A DNA stretch of 64,000 bases from JAAFJM01 sp964529175 (GTDB lineage: Bacteria; Bacteroidota; Bacteroidia; UKL13-3). Positions 9,580 through 18,982 of the stretch are shown here, one piece after another. A model generated the notes under the pieces. It saw nothing but the letters and a program-made list of their open reading frames with translations. It did not search any database and was not told the origin of the DNA. The position numbers and the translations under genes are program-made. Numbering within the stretch: position 1 is the first letter of the stretch; each line of letters starts with the position of its first letter. The stretch spans positions 124,001 through 188,000 of the forward strand of contig CAZGVO010000008.1 in assembly GCA_964529175.1 (NCBI GenBank), read 5' to 3'.

Positions 9580-9628
9580 CAATTGCAATTATACAATATC
9601 TTAAAGCAATTATATAATATTGCAATTG
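9580..9628. promoter_or_regulatory. Inverted repeat in a divergent promoter region
   Basis: CAATTGCAAT at 9580-9589 is repeated as its exact complement ATTGCAATTG at 9619-9628. The AT-rich stretch between them contains further copies of GCAATTATA. It sits between the divergent phosphopantetheinyl transferase and WD40 genes, so it may be an operator shared by both. No regulator is known. Confidence 0.4.
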
Positions 9629-9695
9629 TAAAATGCCGAAATTATTAATTGTAAAATTACCTTTAACAATTCGGTATAATCAGTTTTAAAATTAC

Positions 9696-10616
9696 ATGCT
9701 AAAAAAAATAAAAATTACCAAACTTCACCAATATAGCGGACATAAAGATTGTATTTATTCCTTATCTCCATCGCTTAACGAAAATTGTTTTTACTCGGGA
9801 GCAGGAGAGGGGTATGTAGTAGAGTGGGATTTTGAAAATAAGGTTGATGGTGTATTGATTTGCCAAGTGCCAAGGCCTGTTTATAGCTTGTTATTGCTTA
9901 AGCAGAAAAGACAATTATTAATTGGTTCTGCCCAAGGTAACTTGCATGTAGTTGATTTAAATGTAAATAAAGAAATAAAAAATATTGAAGCACACACCCT
10001 TGGTATTTACGATATAAAATTACACAACAATACTTTTATTACCACTGGTGGCGATGGTAAAATAAATATATTTAAAACTGAAGATTTTACACTTTTAAAA
10101 ACCATTCAAGCAAGTAATAAAAGTGCAAGAACTATTGCCATCAATCCAGTATTAAACCATATAGCCATAGGTTTTTCTGACCATTCTATCAGAATTTACA
10201 ATGCCGATAATTTTGAGTTGATTCAAACTTTAAATTACCATGTAAACTCGGTTTTTGCATTGAGTTATTGTAACCAAAATAAACATTTACTAAGCGGAGG
10301 ACGTGATGTGTTTTTAAAGTTTTATAATGCTGAAAACAATTATGAATTGATAAAAGATGTACCTGCTCATAACTTACATATCAATGCCATTCAGTTTAAT
10401 CCGAGTGGAAATTTATTTGCTACTGTAAGTATGGATAAAACCTTAAAAATTTGGGATGCAACTACTTTCGACCTTTTAAAAGTAGTGGACAAAGCCAGAA
10501 ATGAAGCACATGTTACTTCCATTAACAAACTGATTTGGATTAACGATTCAGAACTTTTAACCGGCAGCGATGATAAACAAATTATGCATTGGAAAGTAGA
10601 AGTTGATGGACGATAG
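9696..10616 (+). CDS. WD40 repeat beta-propeller protein
   Basis: A 306-residue protein made almost wholly of WD40 repeats, enough for one seven-bladed propeller. Recognisable blades include YSGHKDCIYSL near the start, a GGDGKINIF blade, an ARTIAINP blade and TVSMDKTLKIWD near residue 250. There is no signal peptide or membrane segment, so it should be a cytosolic interaction scaffold. It converges on the MoxR/vWA operon, whose proteins also use beta-propellers, but it is on the other strand and cannot be assumed to belong to it. Exact partner unknown. Confidence 0.9.
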   Translation: MLKKIKITKLHQYSGHKDCIYSLSPSLNENCFYSGAGEGYVVEWDFENKVDGVLICQVPRPVYSLLLLKQKRQLLIGSAQGNLHVVDLNVNKEIKNIEAHTLGIYDIKLHNNTFITTGGDGKINIFKTEDFTLLKTIQASNKSARTIAINPVLNHIAIGFSDHSIRIYNADNFELIQTLNYHVNSVFALSYCNQNKHLLSGGRDVFLKFYNAENNYELIKDVPAHNLHINAIQFNPSGNLFATVSMDKTLKIWDATTFDLLKVVDKARNEAHVTSINKLIWINDSELLTGSDDKQIMHWKVEVDGR

Positions 10617-10652
10617 TCTATAGTCCATATTTTAAAATAAAAAATTCAACTC

Positions 10653-12368
10653 TTACTTATTATTCACCTTAAACCGAATAGTGTCTTTCATCAATTCTTT
10701 GTCGGTTTGGTTAAATACTTTTAGTTCGCCAACTATGCCTTTGTTAAACGGAATTTGCTCGGCAATTAGTTGATAACCTATTTCTTTTAAGTTCTCTTTA
10801 AATGGATAATCTTTTTCAAAATGTGTTTGAATAACGGTTAAAAACTGCTCTCTGTTTTGCCTGGTTATTTCGGTTTTAAAAATCCTATTTATTTCTTGTT
10901 CTACTTGTTTTACATCTGCAATATTGCTCAAGTAAGTATTTAAGCAGTTACTAGCATCTAAATTACTTTGCCAACCTTTTAAAAGTGTTTGCTGGCCTAA
11001 GCTAGCATCGTGCATTTTGTTTTTATAAATAACCGATGCTTTTACAAATTGATTGTTACTTATGTAATTATCGGCCACTAAATTATAGTAAATATTAGCC
11101 TCTTTTGTATTGTTGATACTGGCGTATAAATCGCCCACTTTTTCGTTTTTATTTAACTCTTTATAAATTTTGATAGCCTCATCGGTCATCCTACCTTTTT
11201 CAAAACATTTAGCCGCATCTTCTTTAAAATTATTCTTTAAAAATATAGCCGCTGCTTCACTGTAAAATCCGCCTTTTTCAAGTGTTTCGGCAGCTTTATA
11301 ACTGTTCTTAAGTAGTTTAAAATATACAAATGCAGCTTTTTGATACTCTTTTTGAGCTATCAATTTTTCGGCAGTTTGGTTGTATTGCCTTTGTAGTTCA
11401 AAATATTTATCGCCTAAATCAATGGAACCACCATAACTTGACGAGTTATTTCCTGAATCACTAAATAATAAACTCATCCACCTCATGGAAAGGTTAAACT
11501 CACCTTGGCCAAAATCGCCTCTGCTTGAACCATTTTCATCTAAAGGAATAGCATATTTTAAGGCTTCATCAGGATTATTTTTAAGCATTTCTAAAAACTT
11601 ATCAATTGCAGCTTGGTTGCGTTTTTCTAGCTCTTCAAAATCTTGTTGTAAATTATCAATTACTTGGTTATTACTGTTTGGCAATAGTTTTCCTAAAATA
11701 GTTTCTATACCATTTAATAAACCGCTTTTTTCGGTAGTTTTAGCATCGCCATCTTTTACTGAATTGAACAATGTTTTTAAACCCATCAATTTTAAATGTT
11801 CTAACAAATTCAGTTTTTCGTCAGGCATTTTTTGTTTTTTAGGAAACATTTTTTCCTCCATTTGCTTTAAAATGTCCTCGGTAGAAACTGGTTTTATCTG
11901 AAAACTCTTAATAGTATTTGGAACATACACACTTGCACTTGGCTTTATTACAGGCAGTTTTTCTTGGTTTGGAACAGTTATTAATTCCTTCCAATTTACT
12001 TTTTCACTAAGCGCTACCAATCCAAATTCAGGATGTATGATGTGTTTTCCTTTTTCAAACAAAGCATCTATTTCGGCTATGTTTAAAGTAGGAAATAAAA
12101 CGGCTTTTTCCGGAATATAAAGGTTGGTTATTACCTTTTGGCAAAGTTGGTTTTTACCAATTTTATTGATGTCAAAATCGTTACAAATTACAAAACAACC
12201 CCAAATACTATTAGGTGTTATATCAGGAATTGCAAATGTTTGAATATCTTCTAGTTTTAAATCCAATAATTCTATTTGCTTTAACCAATCGGCTACTAGT
12301 GGGCTTTTTACCAAAAATCCGCCAATTGGGTAAGTATTTTTATTTGCTAATTTAATTTGTAACTCCAT
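10653..12368 (-). CDS. MoxR/vWA operon protein with C-terminal TPR-like helical repeats
   Basis: A 571-residue protein with no signal peptide. Residues 1-150 form an alpha/beta domain (IGGFLVKSPLVADW, SIWGCFVICNDFD) that I would expect to match one of the bpX-associated domains. Residues 160-290 are charged and probably linker. Residues 320-470 are TPR-like helical hairpins (YQKAAFVYFKLL, EAAAIFLKNNFKEDAAKCFEKG, DEAIKIYKEL). It is the last gene of the operon, 2 nt after the vWA gene. I infer an adaptor or scaffold for the ATPase complex. I do not recognise a catalytic site. Confidence 0.82.
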   Translation of the reverse strand: MELQIKLANKNTYPIGGFLVKSPLVADWLKQIELLDLKLEDIQTFAIPDITPNSIWGCFVICNDFDINKIGKNQLCQKVITNLYIPEKAVLFPTLNIAEIDALFEKGKHIIHPEFGLVALSEKVNWKELITVPNQEKLPVIKPSASVYVPNTIKSFQIKPVSTEDILKQMEEKMFPKKQKMPDEKLNLLEHLKLMGLKTLFNSVKDGDAKTTEKSGLLNGIETILGKLLPNSNNQVIDNLQQDFEELEKRNQAAIDKFLEMLKNNPDEALKYAIPLDENGSSRGDFGQGEFNLSMRWMSLLFSDSGNNSSSYGGSIDLGDKYFELQRQYNQTAEKLIAQKEYQKAAFVYFKLLKNSYKAAETLEKGGFYSEAAAIFLKNNFKEDAAKCFEKGRMTDEAIKIYKELNKNEKVGDLYASINNTKEANIYYNLVADNYISNNQFVKASVIYKNKMHDASLGQQTLLKGWQSNLDASNCLNTYLSNIADVKQVEQEINRIFKTEITRQNREQFLTVIQTHFEKDYPFKENLKEIGYQLIAEQIPFNKGIVGELKVFNQTDKELMKDTIRFKVNNK

Positions 12369-12370
12369 GC

Positions 12371-14959
12371 CTAGTCAATGTTAAAGTTAATGGGAATTGT
12401 GTAAATTACTGGGCAAGGTTTACCCGCTTGTTTTCCTGGTTTCCAGTTAGGCATGGCTTTTATTACTCTTATAGCTTCTTCATCTAAAAGTGGGTGAATA
12501 GGAGTGGGTACATGCACATTTTTTACCACTCCTTCTGCATCTATGGTAAAACGTACTTGTACTCGCCCTTGGACATTAGCATTTATTGCTTTTCTAGGAT
12601 ATTTTACTTCACTACTAATAAATTTATTCATGGCTTCCTCACCTCCTGGATATTCAGGATTTACTTCGCTTTGTTCAGTATTCCCTACTATTTGTTCCAT
12701 AAATGGTGTGTAGTATTTTTTATTAAATTCTTTTACCGTAACTTTTGTTCCATGTTTATAATAATAATCGCGCCCTGCAAATTCAGTTTCGCTAGCTGTC
12801 GCAATATTATTGAGCAATATGGTTGGTATATAAAAAGTAGGAATCGTTTTATTATTACTTTTAAAAATAAGTAAACCTGCTTTATGCAAAGTAATGGTGC
12901 TTCCTTCAAAAAACGAAAATACATTTTCAGTTAGTTTATTGGCTGTAGCTTCAAACTGATTAGAACTGTTTTCGTCAATCGAAATTGTATCTCTACCTTC
13001 CAAAAAACAAATTTCATGAATGCCGTTTAGTACCAAATTATTCCATTTATTTATTTGTATTTTATGTATATTTTTTAAAATGTTAAAGTTTGAAAAGGTG
13101 TCAACATAAGTGGCATTTGAGGCAAGTGGGTTTTCTTCAGGTTTTTCAATTAAATTTTCATCAATTTCCTCTACGGTTCCTGTTATGGCATCTATTTTCC
13201 AACTACGTGCGTATCCTTTGTAAATAAAAGCATTGTGCGCAAAAAATAAAGTGTCTCCATAATAGTTTTTCCAATTAAATATAGTGTTCGAAACTTTATT
13301 ACCAGTATTCACATTTAAAACTAAAAAAGTTTTTGTGTTGTGCTTGAATAAAAATATGACTATTTCTCCATTATCTAGTTTGCCTATGGCAGTATGACTT
13401 GCTTTAAAAGGTAAATTAGCATCTATTAAATCCCAACCACTTTTACTATCAACACCATTACATTTCCTATACAATATTTTTTCAGGTGAAACTAAAAAAT
13501 TTTCTTCATCTATATTCAAGTAAATATTGTTTCTTGATGGTTTTCCAAACAATATTGGAAAATTTTGTTCCATGTAAAAATCGCTTGACGTTTCTGTTTT
13601 AGCAGGCTTAGGCTGTTTTTTCCATAGTTCATTTAAAGGTAAAAGTATATGCTGAATATGTTTTTTACTGCTTTGTTGTTTTTTATAAATATCAATATTT
13701 CCGTCAGAATCAGGATGGATGATATAGGTTATTTCTTTTTGAAAATCGTTTAATGCCTTTAACATTTCTACTTGTTTTAAAGTAGTAGGTTCTGTTATTA
13801 TAAATATTTCAGTTTTAGCAGTTGGTTTGTTTTCGGTTAAATAGGCTGTAAGTCCTTTGCCTGCATTTATGCTTCCTTCCAAGTTTTGTAAGCCTTCAAT
13901 CACGCCATTTATATCTTCAAAATGGATGGGTTTGTAATAATTTCCTATGGTAAAAGCCGTGCATGTTATATTACTTTTTGGGTGCTTTGCAATGGCAAGC
14001 ATGGTGGCAAATGCTATCACTTTGGGTGTGCCCCAATTTTTTAGTGACACATCAATTAAAATAACGCGTTGCATTTGGTTGTTTTGAGGTGGAATTTCCC
14101 GCTGAATATACAAAGCTTCGTTATTGGCAATGCGCGATAAAAATACCAAATCATCGTTGGCAAATTCTGAAATAAGTAATTTATCAAAATCGCCTTTATT
14201 GGTTAAATCTGAAATTCCGCCCAAAGGTTGTTTGCTAGGCAATACACTTTGGAATGGAATATTTAAACCACTCCAAATACGCCTTACTAACGAACCGCTA
14301 TGAAAAGTTTTTGGATTGTCAATCAGTTCATCAATATAATCTTTTTGAGTATTGTTTTCAGTAATGGCAGGCTGTTCTAATTCAACTATTTGAGGCAATT
14401 CTGTAATAGATGCCATTTCATTTAAAATAGCCTCTACAGTATTTAGTTTCTTGTATATAACTTCAAAAACTTTAAAGTCTCTAGCTACCACATGCACTAA
14501 TTCTTCGTTTTTTACATTCGAAAAACTAAAATTAGGTTTGGCTATAAAATGGTAAATATGTTTAGCTTTTTTGGTAGAAGTGATATTATGGCAATCTTGA
14601 AAAATGGCTTGAAAAAGCAATAATCGTTTATTGCCGTTTTTATACTCATTGGGTAATTGAGCAAGTAGTCTTAAAAACGACATTCCGCTTTGTAATACTT
14701 CAAACTTTGATTCTTTAAATGCTTTGGTAATGATGCTATTTACGGTATTTAAAGTTTCATAGCCATTTTCGTTAGTAGCTATTATAGCCAAAAGCAACGC
14801 ACCAAACGAAGGATAACCTTGTAAGGTTAAGTAATTTAAAACTTCGCTAACATAAGCTCTATAAGCTATGGTACTACCATTAGGAATACTGATTACGTTT
14901 CCATTTTCTTCCCATTGCCAAAAATATTCAGGGGTATCTTTAAAATAGGTTACGCTCAT
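12371..14959 (-). CDS. vWA/beta-propeller protein of a MoxR ternary system, fused to a TonB C-terminal domain
   Basis: An 862-residue protein without signal peptide or membrane helix. Residues 1-200 are a helical domain. A vWA domain spans about 290-430, with VILIDVSLKNWGTPK: the MIDAS motif DxSxS is altered to DVSLK, so metal binding may be weak. Residues about 470-710 contain propeller-like strands (SGWDLIDANLPF, GEIVIFLFKHN, YARSWKIDAITG). The last 95 residues are a clear TonB C-terminal domain: EYPGGEEAMNKFI, a GRVQVRFTIDAEG strand pair and MPNWKPGKQAGKP. vWA proteins usually bridge MoxR ATPases to substrates. TonB domains normally act in the periplasm, so this fusion in a protein lacking export signals is odd. 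It follows the 246-residue gene by 4 nt. Confidence 0.88.
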   Translation of the reverse strand: MSVTYFKDTPEYFWQWEENGNVISIPNGSTIAYRAYVSEVLNYLTLQGYPSFGALLLAIIATNENGYETLNTVNSIITKAFKESKFEVLQSGMSFLRLLAQLPNEYKNGNKRLLLFQAIFQDCHNITSTKKAKHIYHFIAKPNFSFSNVKNEELVHVVARDFKVFEVIYKKLNTVEAILNEMASITELPQIVELEQPAITENNTQKDYIDELIDNPKTFHSGSLVRRIWSGLNIPFQSVLPSKQPLGGISDLTNKGDFDKLLISEFANDDLVFLSRIANNEALYIQREIPPQNNQMQRVILIDVSLKNWGTPKVIAFATMLAIAKHPKSNITCTAFTIGNYYKPIHFEDINGVIEGLQNLEGSINAGKGLTAYLTENKPTAKTEIFIITEPTTLKQVEMLKALNDFQKEITYIIHPDSDGNIDIYKKQQSSKKHIQHILLPLNELWKKQPKPAKTETSSDFYMEQNFPILFGKPSRNNIYLNIDEENFLVSPEKILYRKCNGVDSKSGWDLIDANLPFKASHTAIGKLDNGEIVIFLFKHNTKTFLVLNVNTGNKVSNTIFNWKNYYGDTLFFAHNAFIYKGYARSWKIDAITGTVEEIDENLIEKPEENPLASNATYVDTFSNFNILKNIHKIQINKWNNLVLNGIHEICFLEGRDTISIDENSSNQFEATANKLTENVFSFFEGSTITLHKAGLLIFKSNNKTIPTFYIPTILLNNIATASETEFAGRDYYYKHGTKVTVKEFNKKYYTPFMEQIVGNTEQSEVNPEYPGGEEAMNKFISSEVKYPRKAINANVQGRVQVRFTIDAEGVVKNVHVPTPIHPLLDEEAIRVIKAMPNWKPGKQAGKPCPVIYTIPINFNID

Positions 14960-14963
14960 TTAA

Positions 14964-15704
14964 CTAAATTTTTTGTAATAAATTATTTTCAGTTTGCTTA
15001 AACGAGCTTATTGATAAAGGCATCAAATTTTCTTTTTCAATAATGGTATAGTTGCCATTGCTATTCCATAGCAAATAAGAGGTAGCATCAGTGTTTAAAA
15101 CACGGTTTAGTTCATAGCTAATAGGTTTAAAATTAAAGGTATAACCGTTAGGTAATAAATGATTATTGGTTTGCCAAACCGATAGCCCGTTAATTGGCAA
15201 AAATGGTTTACCTATAATAAGTGCTTGATGGTTTACTATGCACCAACTTAAGTTTTTTAATCGAATGGTAGGAGCGCTTAACAAGTATTGTTTTAATACC
15301 AACAAATCAACCAAAATTCCTACACTTTCTTGCTCCAAACTACTTGGAATAATTTCAATTTTGGCAGTACTATTTATTTCAAATAAGTTATGGTTTAATG
15401 GTGGTAATGTAATGGGAAATGCCCTGTTTATCGGTGTCCACAGCAAGCTTGGTACATTGCAATGAGGCAATTGACTATTTACTAAAAACAATTTACCATC
15501 ATTTTCATAATACAAAGTTTTATAAGGAATACTCTTTACATCAACCGAATTTATTTGCACATAATCCAAATCTTTAACCCAAATATCATCATTTTCAAAA
15601 CCTACTTTTAGGTTATTCCAATGCCTTATTCCTGCCAAATCAATTTTAAACTGGCTTTTTATGTGCAAATAATAGGTTACATGGTTTGTAACATGGTTTG
15701 CCAT
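14964..15704 (-). CDS. MoxR/vWA operon protein of unknown fold (bpX-associated, probable)
   Basis: A 246-residue cytosolic protein, mostly beta-strand, with several Trp and Pro residues (HWNNLKVGF, LLWTPINRAFPITLPPLNH, LSWCIVNHQALIIGKPFLPI). I do not recognise a catalytic motif. Its start overlaps the end of the MoxR gene by 28 nt, and the next gene begins 4 nt after its stop, so it is an obligate part of this operon. By position between MoxR and vWA-propeller genes it should correspond to one of the accessory domains of MoxR-vWA-beta-propeller ternary systems; this is inference from context. Confidence 0.8.
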   Translation of the reverse strand: MANHVTNHVTYYLHIKSQFKIDLAGIRHWNNLKVGFENDDIWVKDLDYVQINSVDVKSIPYKTLYYENDGKLFLVNSQLPHCNVPSLLWTPINRAFPITLPPLNHNLFEINSTAKIEIIPSSLEQESVGILVDLLVLKQYLLSAPTIRLKNLSWCIVNHQALIIGKPFLPINGLSVWQTNNHLLPNGYTFNFKPISYELNRVLNTDATSYLLWNSNGNYTIIEKENLMPLSISSFKQTENNLLQKI

Positions 15705-16807
15705 AGTTTTTCAATTTCGGTTTGAATATGTGTTTTGTGTTCTTGGTTTTTTATCCAATTACAGCGTGTTTGAACATATCGAAGTTTATCTTTTATAATA
15801 TTTTTTTCTTCAAACGAAAGCCCTTCTTGGTTCCATTTTTCGGTAAGCAAATGCACTTCTTTAATTAACTCTTCGGCATTGGGTGTTTTGTTGTAAAGTG
15901 CCTGTGGATGTGCATTTGGCTCGTTTTCTTTTTCTATGATCGAATCAATAATGCCTGCTAAAATCTCTATTTGTTCCTCTGTATCCCAAATATATTTAAG
16001 CACCCATAAATCGCTTACAATGGCCTCAGTTCTATTACACATTAAAGCACTTGCCGCTATTAAGTTTTGAACCTTAACCGCCCTTCTATCCGAAACTTTT
16101 ATACCTGTATTGCGAAGGTTATGTACCAAATCAACATATTGTTTTCTAATAGGGGCAAGGTTTACTTGTTTGCTTTGCAATTGCAGTTCTATAATATTGG
16201 CAGGAGTTATAGTTGGAATTTCATTAGCAGTATTATTTTCTAATTTCCAGCCTGCTAATAAAACTTGTTCTAATAAATCAGTTTCTACATAATCGCATTT
16301 TACCCTAATTAAAAACCTATCTAACAAAGCATTTAAGGCTTCATCTTCAGGCAAAACATTACTGGCGCCTACAAACATCAATGCCGGAAGTTTTTTGGTT
16401 TCTTTGCCTCGCCTAAATATCTTTTCATTCAAGGCCATTAGCAAACTATTTAAAATGGCACTATTTGCATTAAATATTTCATCTAAAAATACCATAGATG
16501 CCTCGGGCATCATGCCTTCGGTATTGGTAATTAGCTCACCTTCCTTTAGTTTTCTAATATCAAAAGGGCCAAAAATTTCGTTTGGCTCGGTAAAACGAGT
16601 TAATAAATATTCAAAGTTTTTACCATTTTCAATACAGCTAGCAAGCAACCTAATAATGGCACTTTTAGCAGTTCCTGGAGGGCCTAATAAAAAAGCATTT
16701 TCGCGTGCTATTAAGCTTATTCCCAATAAATCAATAATTTCATCTTTTCCTACAAACGATTGTTTTACAAACTGTAGTACTTTGTTTAGTTTTTCTATAT
16801 TACTCAT
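15677..16807 (-). CDS. MoxR family AAA+ ATPase
   Basis: A 376-residue AAA+ ATPase. Walker A is GPPGTAKS (Lys48), Walker B is MVFLDEIF (Asp109, Glu110), and the MoxR-typical NSLLMALNE helix follows. Sensor 1 (MFVGASN) and the arginine-finger region (ALLDRFLIRV) are intact, so it should hydrolyse ATP. A helical lid and a C-terminal extension with EKWNQEGL follow. MoxR proteins work as chaperone-like remodelling rings with vWA partners. Here the partner is the vWA-propeller protein two genes downstream. It overlaps both neighbours (8 nt and 28 nt), showing translational coupling. Confidence 0.93.
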   Translation of the reverse strand: MSNIEKLNKVLQFVKQSFVGKDEIIDLLGISLIARENAFLLGPPGTAKSAIIRLLASCIENGKNFEYLLTRFTEPNEIFGPFDIRKLKEGELITNTEGMMPEASMVFLDEIFNANSAILNSLLMALNEKIFRRGKETKKLPALMFVGASNVLPEDEALNALLDRFLIRVKCDYVETDLLEQVLLAGWKLENNTANEIPTITPANIIELQLQSKQVNLAPIRKQYVDLVHNLRNTGIKVSDRRAVKVQNLIAASALMCNRTEAIVSDLWVLKYIWDTEEQIEILAGIIDSIIEKENEPNAHPQALYNKTPNAEELIKEVHLLTEKWNQEGLSFEEKNIIKDKLRYVQTRCNWIKNQEHKTHIQTEIEKLWQTMLQTM

Positions 16808-17444
16808 TAATAGTTTTTTCTATGTTAAATTCGTTCCAAAACTGACTGGCAAAAATGCCTAAGCTACCCGATACCAAAGGTTTAATTTGGGGTAATAAAG
16901 CCAAGTCAATTCTTTTATTTTCAATAATGCGATTAATTAATAATATTTCAGTGCATTTATTTGTTAATATTTTATCAAAAGTTAACGATATGTTGGTCAT
17001 GGTGTGTTTTATACTTGAATAAGGCCAATTTACCAATATGTTTTCTAATATTTCAATTAACACATCTTCGCTATCAATGATGTTTAATTGCAACAGCATA
17101 TCGGGTAAAAAACACAAGCATAAATCGGCAGAAACAATGGCGCTACTGTCTATTTCCAAATGGTAATTGGGAAACATATTGGCTAAATCGTGTTCTTTGT
17201 TTTGCCTGTATAAAATTAATTGCGCAGCCAAATAAACTGTTTTAGCAGCCCAAAGTGCCGCATCTGGATTAAAGCTTGGCGGAGTTTCAGCATAATTAAG
17301 ACTTTCTACTTCGTACTCTTGGGCTAAAAAAGCAATTACTTTTTCTTCTTCTTCCTTATTAAAAGTAAGCACATTGGCATAAAGCATCACTTCTTCGTAT
17401 TGCCTTAGGTTATGTATTACTTTATAAAAATAGTTTTCGGTCAT
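16800..17444 (-). CDS. Helical protein of the MoxR/vWA operon
   Basis: A 214-residue, almost entirely alpha-helical, acidic protein with no signal peptide. Features are NPDAALWAAKTVYLAAQLILYR around residue 60, a polar segment, and a second helical block ending in SGSLGIFASQFWNEFNIE. It lies immediately after the lipoprotein gene (adjacent codons) and overlaps the MoxR start by 8 nt. No motif that I recognise. Position suggests an accessory subunit of the MoxR complex. Confidence 0.8.
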   Translation of the reverse strand: MTENYFYKVIHNLRQYEEVMLYANVLTFNKEEEEKVIAFLAQEYEVESLNYAETPPSFNPDAALWAAKTVYLAAQLILYRQNKEHDLANMFPNYHLEIDSSAIVSADLCLCFLPDMLLQLNIIDSEDVLIEILENILVNWPYSSIKHTMTNISLTFDKILTNKCTEILLINRIIENKRIDLALLPQIKPLVSGSLGIFASQFWNEFNIEKTINE

Positions 17445-18839
17445 TTAAATATTTTCTTTTAAGTATGCTTCCAGCTTAAGTTTGGTAGTTTCTTTCAAAC
17501 TTAAGTTGATGTTTTGTTTTGGAGCAATAATAATTTTTTGAAAAGCAAAATATGGAATATTGTTTCGATAAGTAGTTGCTAAAATAATGGCTTCTTCGCC
17601 AACAGGTAAGTTAGTTGGTTCTGCATCGTTATGCGAAAAACCATAAGTGCCATCTTTTTTTTCGTAACCAGGAATAAAAAATTTATCTTTTAAAACAATT
17701 AAAGAAATATATACATGTTCATCATTATTTTTATTATCAATTTTAACTATAAATTCTAAATTGTTTTTAGTTAAATAAGCATATCTATCAATGTTTGACC
17801 AACCTAAACTTTTAATGCTATACACATAACTTAACTGCGGGTCTGTTTCATGTTTGTTACTATATTTTACTGCATCTAATAAAATTTGTTTTCTTTCCTC
17901 TATTTCCTTCTTTTTCTTTTCGTATTGTTCAAATTTTTCTTCATATACAGCCAATGCTTTTTTATAATCATTGCCTTGATAAGCAGGAGAAACCAAATAT
18001 TTTCTTGTAATAACTTTACCTTTATCAATTCCTTCAAATGTTACTTTATAAATACCTGCTTCATTTGTTTTTTCAAGCTTCACATCGTACCAAGTCTTTT
18101 TTGCATCCTCTAGGTTAAAGTCGCTTTTTTCGCTTACCTTAAACTTTACATTTTTATATTGTTGCAATTCAGGAAACATGCTATTGTTTTCAAATTTTAT
18201 ACTCAATATCCTTTCAGTATCATCACTGTATTCAATTGGTTTTTGAGGAACTGTTAATAATGGAACTTCCCTATTTTTATGTTCATCAAAAATAGGGCGG
18301 CTTATAGTTTTGGAAACAACGGTTGGTTTGTTTTTCTCAATAATATCTTTTGGATTAACCCAATTGATTCTTTGGTTTTCAGGATTAACTTCTCCATCAA
18401 AAATCAACATGCTATCGTTTTTATTGTTGGCTGGAACCGATATTTGTAACGCTTTATTTGAAGCTATCAATAGGTTTTCTCCGTTTGAGGTAGCGTTGGT
18501 ATAAATCATGCCACCGGTTTGCAATATTTTACCATTGCTTAAAGTGGTTAAATTGCCCATCACCATATCGGCTAATGTTAAAGCTTCTTTTAGTTCAAAG
18601 CTTATTTTACCTGTAATAGCATTACCGTTTTTATCTACAAAACTATTTTTAGGAATACTAATTTTAGTTCCGTTTTTGCCTGTAATAAAGGTGTCGTTTT
18701 GGTTGGTTATTTCAAAAACTTGAGTAGGCAAATTTTGAGTAGAAAATACATTTTCGGTTGCTTCAGTTTGTTTAGGAGCATTTTCTGAACAACTAATAGC
18801 AAACGTTAAAAATAACAATAAAGCGCTGGTAATTCTCAT
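17445..18839 (-). CDS. Lipoprotein at the head of the MoxR/vWA operon
   Basis: A 464-residue protein with a lipoprotein signal (MRITSALLLFLTFAISC; Cys17 as the lipidated residue). Residues 45-160 contain a motif set seen in other Bacteroidota lipoproteins: GTKISIPKNSFVDKNGN, then SFELKEALTLADM and a SNGKILQTGGMI turn. The middle has a charged coiled coil (about 310-335). The C-terminal third is beta-rich. Its stop codon abuts the next start, making it the first gene of a six-gene operon. It is the only exported product of the operon apart from any topology of the TonB-bearing protein, so it may be the envelope sensor or anchor (inference). Confidence 0.85.
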   Translation of the reverse strand: MRITSALLLFLTFAISCSENAPKQTEATENVFSTQNLPTQVFEITNQNDTFITGKNGTKISIPKNSFVDKNGNAITGKISFELKEALTLADMVMGNLTTLSNGKILQTGGMIYTNATSNGENLLIASNKALQISVPANNKNDSMLIFDGEVNPENQRINWVNPKDIIEKNKPTVVSKTISRPIFDEHKNREVPLLTVPQKPIEYSDDTERILSIKFENNSMFPELQQYKNVKFKVSEKSDFNLEDAKKTWYDVKLEKTNEAGIYKVTFEGIDKGKVITRKYLVSPAYQGNDYKKALAVYEEKFEQYEKKKKEIEERKQILLDAVKYSNKHETDPQLSYVYSIKSLGWSNIDRYAYLTKNNLEFIVKIDNKNNDEHVYISLIVLKDKFFIPGYEKKDGTYGFSHNDAEPTNLPVGEEAIILATTYRNNIPYFAFQKIIIAPKQNINLSLKETTKLKLEAYLKENI

Positions 18840-18982
18840 GGTTTTAATTAATAAAATTGTAGGAATAAAATATAAATTAAATACAAAACGAAGATTGTTA
18901 AAAATTATTTCAGCAAAATGAGATGTTTCTAACCTTTAAATAAATTATGAGATTGAGATGATACGTGTTAAATGGTACTTGC

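Noticed and set aside
11485..11901. 138-codon plus-strand frame
   Set aside because: It is antisense to the 571-residue operon gene.
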